DNA from: Synechococcales cyanobacterium 340R_concoct_173_sub
GTDB lineage: Bacteria; Cyanobacteriota; Cyanobacteriia; Leptolyngbyales; Leptolyngbyaceae
Assembly (NCBI GenBank): GCA_025354065.1
Contig: JANXNM010000147.1
Location: forward strand, 1-17,073
Reading direction: 5' to 3'
Length of the DNA: 17,073 nt
The position numbers and the translations under genes were made by a program. Numbering within the stretch: position 1 is the first letter of the stretch; every line of letters starts with the position of its first letter. The notes under the pieces are model-generated. The model saw nothing but the letters and a program-made list of their open reading frames with translations, ran no database searches and was not told where the DNA came from. Of the stretch, positions 14,195 through 17,073 are shown in pieces.

Positions 14195-15175
14195 TTATCT
14201 AAAATTGTAACCAACTCCTACTAAAATCCCGACTGCCGTATTTCCACTAAGAGAGGCATTCACCGCAGCGGTGGCCGTAAACTGAGAGGACAGGGGGACA
14301 TCAATTCCTCCGGTGAGCAAGAAGCCGACGTTGCTATTATTCCCCGTCGAAATCGACACACCAGCCCCTAAATAAGGCGCAGCGCTAAATCCTAAGTTGC
14401 TCGTCGGACCTTCTCCAAAACTGAAGTCGTAGGTGACTGGTACTAAAATCGTTGTACTATCGCCAAATAACACACTCGGGCGAACCGAGAAATTCCGCGT
14501 CAGACCAACTTTACTGATTATCGCAAAGCTACCTCTTCCTAAAGCCGTGTCTCCGGTACCGATCCCAATATTGCCGCCAATCCCCACATAGCTCGATCCC
14601 GACTGAGTGCTCCGCCCAGGAGATACGGTGGTTTGCGCGAGCGGCAGAGTTGGTGCAGTCTGATCGGTTGCGGGTTGAGACGTTTGTGCAGTTAGTTCTG
14701 GTGCTGCTGTTTTAGGTAAATTATTGTTCGGGCTAACTGGGGTTGGATTCGTAGGTGTGCTATAGGGATCTGTAGCTGGAACTGGGCTAACTGGAGTATC
14801 TGTAGTACTAGGATATGTGGGGATGGTAGTGGACTGAGCCAACCGAAATCCTGAACTAAACAGTAATTCTGAAGTAGTGGCTGAGCGATTTGTGAGGGTT
14901 AAGGGTTCACCTAATAATGATGCTTTCCGCTGAATGGCAGGATTGGGAATGGCTTGGGCTGGCAATTTTTCTGAACGCCAAGTCGATCGAGGCTCAATCT
15001 TGCTGTCAATGCTGCTTCCTATGACTGAGGACATTGTGGATGGAGAAACCTGGTTCTGAATTGGATCTGCATTGGTCGGTTCCGCCTTGGCACTCATTTG
15101 ACCTGAAAAAACGCCTAAGTAGATAAACGTAAGTGGCAGAAAAACTGGTTTGATCATCTTCAGATTAAGTGTCAT
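14195..15175 (-). CDS. Exported Pro/Thr-rich protein with C-terminal outer-membrane-barrel-like domain
   Basis: A 326-residue protein with three parts. First is a signal peptide (about 1-31, SAKA then E). Second is a low-complexity region, Ser-rich then Pro/Thr-rich (about 112-185), typical of a periplasmic or wall-spanning linker. Third is a C-terminal domain (about 193-326) of alternating Gly-rich beta strands beginning SSYVGIGGNIGIG, with VRPSVLFGDSTTILVPVTYD (231-250). It ends VGVGYNFR; the penultimate aromatic is typical of outer-membrane beta-barrels. About eight strands could be accommodated. The function is unknown, and relatives are annotated only as hypothetical or outer-membrane beta-barrel proteins. 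The start at 15175 has no clear Shine-Dalgarno sequence; an in-frame Met at residue 7 is an alternative. Confidence 0.75.
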   Translation of the reverse strand: MTLNLKMIKPVFLPLTFIYLGVFSGQMSAKAEPTNADPIQNQVSPSTMSSVIGSSIDSKIEPRSTWRSEKLPAQAIPNPAIQRKASLLGEPLTLTNRSATTSELLFSSGFRLAQSTTIPTYPSTTDTPVSPVPATDPYSTPTNPTPVSPNNNLPKTAAPELTAQTSQPATDQTAPTLPLAQTTVSPGRSTQSGSSYVGIGGNIGIGTGDTALGRGSFAIISKVGLTRNFSVRPSVLFGDSTTILVPVTYDFSFGEGPTSNLGFSAAPYLGAGVSISTGNNSNVGFLLTGGIDVPLSSQFTATAAVNASLSGNTAVGILVGVGYNFR

Positions 15176-15443
15176 ATATTTACAACTTATGAAAATAAAG
15201 GGATAAACTCAGGTCTTTGTTGAATTACACCTGTATTTAAATTGTAATAATTAATAATTCTACAAACGTCCTTAAAAAGGATGAAAATTTTAGAAGATAA
15301 ATTCTGTCAATATCACTATAAAGAAGAAAGTTTTAGTGTTTAACTGAATAAAAAGATTTATTAAGCGATCGGGAAAATTTCTCCTAAGCGTATTAGAAAA
15401 GTTAGTTGCAATTTATATCGTAATCAACCAATTCATACAGCAA

Positions 15444-15828
15444 GTCACGTTAATGCCAAGCGAGTCACCGAGCGGGCCATCTGGTTCAGTAAAGAGTCGA
15501 ATTTGATCTTTGCGGGCAAGCGTTTGTAGCGATGAGCGCTGGACAATTGGATCCATTTAACCATGCAGTATCGTTTGTAGTGAACTGCGACGACCAGACC
15601 GAGCTTGACCGCTATTGGAATGCACTAATAGAAAACGGCGGATTTTCGGAACATTGCGGTTGGCTGAAGGATCGCTTTGGTCTATCATGGCAGACTGTCC
15701 CGATCGTCTTACAGGAAATGGTTTCTGACCCCGATCGTGCCAAAGCCAAGCGAGCTACCGACGCGATGATGAAGATAGTCAAGATAGACATCGCGGCGCT
15801 TCACGCAGCATTTTCCGACTGTAATTGA
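15444..15828 (+). pseudogene. VOC/PhnB-type (3-demethylubiquinone methyltransferase-like) gene, truncated and frameshifted
   Basis: The 98-codon frame from ATG 15532 encodes the C-terminal half of a glyoxalase-like VOC protein of the PF06983 type: FNHAVSFVVNCDDQTELDRY, then CGWLKDRFGLSWQTVP, with a C-terminal helical end. The same frame extends upstream as VEFDLCGQAFVAMSAGQ to about 15496. The preceding coding sequence, MPSESPSGPSGSVK at 15453-15494, is one base out of frame; family members read continuously ...PSGxxGxVxTVEFxLxGQ.... A one-base insertion near 15495 would explain this. The first roughly 50 residues, with the FYxxxF motif and metal-ligand strand, are not found upstream. The gene is therefore most likely dead, although a short half-protein could still be made from 15532. 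Confidence 0.8.
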
Positions 15829-15850
15829 GAGATGCTTGACCAATTTACAA

Positions 15851-15868
15851 AATGTCCATTTGGACAAT
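15851..15868. promoter_or_regulatory. Operator-like palindrome upstream of guanine deaminase
   Basis: AATGTCCATTTGGACAAT is an 18-bp near-perfect palindrome (8-bp half sites with one mismatch around TT). It lies about 220 bp before the guaD start and 20 bp after the VOC pseudogene stop. It may be an operator or the base of a weak hairpin. I found no NtcA-type GTA-N8-TAC site in this spacer. Confidence 0.3.
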
Positions 15869-16089
15869 AGACATCAAAGAAAATAGTGAGTATTACTTAT
15901 ATTGAATTAATGATTGATATACAGAGTACATTGCTCTGATCTATTCTCTTTCTTATTCCTCTCTATTCAATTTCTTCTCCAAACTAGGCTAATTTCAGAC
16001 ATCACCCGAACTTTTGAAATCAATCTATTTGCGAAACCCGATCGATTACAGCTTAAAATAAATCATTATCCTAAATATAATAAATCACT

Positions 16090-17073
16090 ATGAACGAATC
16101 TATTTCACGATCGGTTCCCTATGGAATTCGAGGTTGCTTGATTGATTGCCTTAAAGATCCATTTTTCTATCAGAATGAACAATCAGTTCGCTGGTTTATT
16201 GATGGATTATTAGTAATTCGATCGGGTCGAATCATTGCCTGTGGAGACTACGAGAAAGCGATAGAAAACTATCCAAATCTATTTGTTACTGATTACTCCG
16301 ATCGTCTCATTACCCCCGGATTCATTGATACTCACATTCATTATCCCCAGACTGCGATCGTTGCTTCTTATGGTAAACAACTTCTAGAATGGTTAGAAAA
16401 ATATACCTTTCCAGAAGAACGAAAATTTCAAAATATTGATTATGCCACGCAGGTTGCAGATGTCTTTTTGAATGAACTTTTGCGGAATGGCACAACCACT
16501 GCAATGGTATGGTCTACGGTATTTCCAGAATCTGTACAAGCCTTATTTCAATCCGCAAAATCGCGAAATCTACGATTGATTACGGGCAAAGTGATGATGG
16601 ATCGTAATGCGCCAGACTATTTGCTCGATACCGCCGAAACAGCATACTCAGACTCTCGATCGCTGATTGAACAATGGCACGGCTGCGATCGGCTTTCCTA
16701 TGCCTTAACTCCACGTTTTGCCCCAACCAGTACTCCGGCACAATTACAAATTACTCAACAACTTCAGAATGAATATCCTTCCGTTTATTTGCAAACACAC
16801 TTAAGCGAAAATTTTGGCGAACTCGCGTGGGTTAAAGAACTGTTTCCCAATGAAAATGACTATTTGGAAGTCTATGAAAAAGCTGGATTAGTCCACGATC
16901 GTTCTATCTTTGCCCATGGAATTCATCTTAGTCCATCTGAATTTCAACGGCTTTCAAAAGCGGGTTCCACTATTGCATTCTGTCCTACCTCTAATCTATT
17001 TCTTGGAAGTGGCCTCTTTAAATTACATGAGGCAAAACTAAATAAAATCTCCATTGGACTAGCAACTGATATT
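16090..17073 (+). CDS. guaD: Guanine deaminase (partial, 3' end outside window)
   Basis: Hydrolyses guanine to xanthine and ammonia in purine salvage or nitrogen scavenging in the cytoplasm. The frame is open from ATG 16090 to the end of the window (328 codons). The usual length is about 430-440, so roughly a quarter is missing. It is an amidohydrolase-fold enzyme. Zinc ligands are His82 and His84 in GFIDTHIHYPQ, His237 in LQTHLSE, and His276 or His279 in FAHGIHL; the last visible residues, GLATDI, include the conserved catalytic/metal Asp327. The GuaD-specific QLLEWLEKYTFPEE (97-110) and TTTAMVWSTV (135-144) are clear, as is CPTSNLFLGSGLF (298-310). No strong Shine-Dalgarno sequence is visible. 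The gene is upstream-isolated, with 261 bp after the VOC pseudogene. Confidence 0.95.
   Translation, partial: MNESISRSVPYGIRGCLIDCLKDPFFYQNEQSVRWFIDGLLVIRSGRIIACGDYEKAIENYPNLFVTDYSDRLITPGFIDTHIHYPQTAIVASYGKQLLEWLEKYTFPEERKFQNIDYATQVADVFLNELLRNGTTTAMVWSTVFPESVQALFQSAKSRNLRLITGKVMMDRNAPDYLLDTAETAYSDSRSLIEQWHGCDRLSYALTPRFAPTSTPAQLQITQQLQNEYPSVYLQTHLSENFGELAWVKELFPNENDYLEVYEKAGLVHDRSIFAHGIHLSPSEFQRLSKAGSTIAFCPTSNLFLGSGLFKLHEAKLNKISIGLATDI

Overview
The window comes from a cyanobacterium. CGATCG hexamers, the core of the cyanobacterial HIP1 palindrome, are scattered everywhere, with full GCGATCGC octamers at 12903 and 13343. The gene set includes a ZipN/Ftn2 (ARC6-type) division protein, a DUF3493/LPA3-type protein, a cyanobacterial-type E1-alpha pyruvate dehydrogenase and an SphR/SphS-like two-component pair. 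I cannot name the genus from this sequence alone.

Layout. Positions 1-280 hold two coding remnants on the minus strand, a HicA-toxin-like tail and a tail resembling a Trypco-type domain, plus a 12-bp tandem repeat. Next come dusA (+), a convergent Uma2-family nuclease (-), tRNA-Thr(CGT) (-), a DUF3493 membrane protein (+), and on the minus strand pdhA followed by a possible 35-residue membrane protein. A 383-bp divergent intergenic region separates pdhA from the cell-division gene zipN/ftn2 (+). An AEC-family permease, an OmpR-type response regulator and a PAS histidine kinase then run co-directionally from 6433 to 9853. hisIE (-) converges on the kinase and is divergent from an exported protein of unknown function (10734-11237).

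From about 11240 to 12200 the DNA has decayed. It holds a frameshifted kinesin-light-chain-type TPR remnant, a palindromic MITE-like repeat, short AT-rich tandem repeats and a truncated small gene just upstream of an intact glutathione S-transferase gene. Then follow a secreted LpqC/PHB-depolymerase-like esterase (-), a 300-bp spacer with a perfect 16-bp inverted repeat and a 39-codon frame, a proline/threonine-rich exported protein with a C-terminal beta-barrel-like domain (-), a frameshifted VOC/PhnB-type pseudogene (+), and the first 328 codons of a guanine deaminase gene that runs off the end.

Most intact genes are core metabolism and housekeeping: tRNA modification, pyruvate oxidation, histidine synthesis, division and guanine salvage. 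The response regulator and kinase should work as a pair. I see no convincing undescribed multigene system. The features most worth a second look are the three 14-bp direct repeats between regulator and kinase, the long insertion in the kinase ATP lid, the small membrane-protein frame coupled to pdhA, the perfect 16-bp inverted repeat near 14100, and the cluster of gene remnants.
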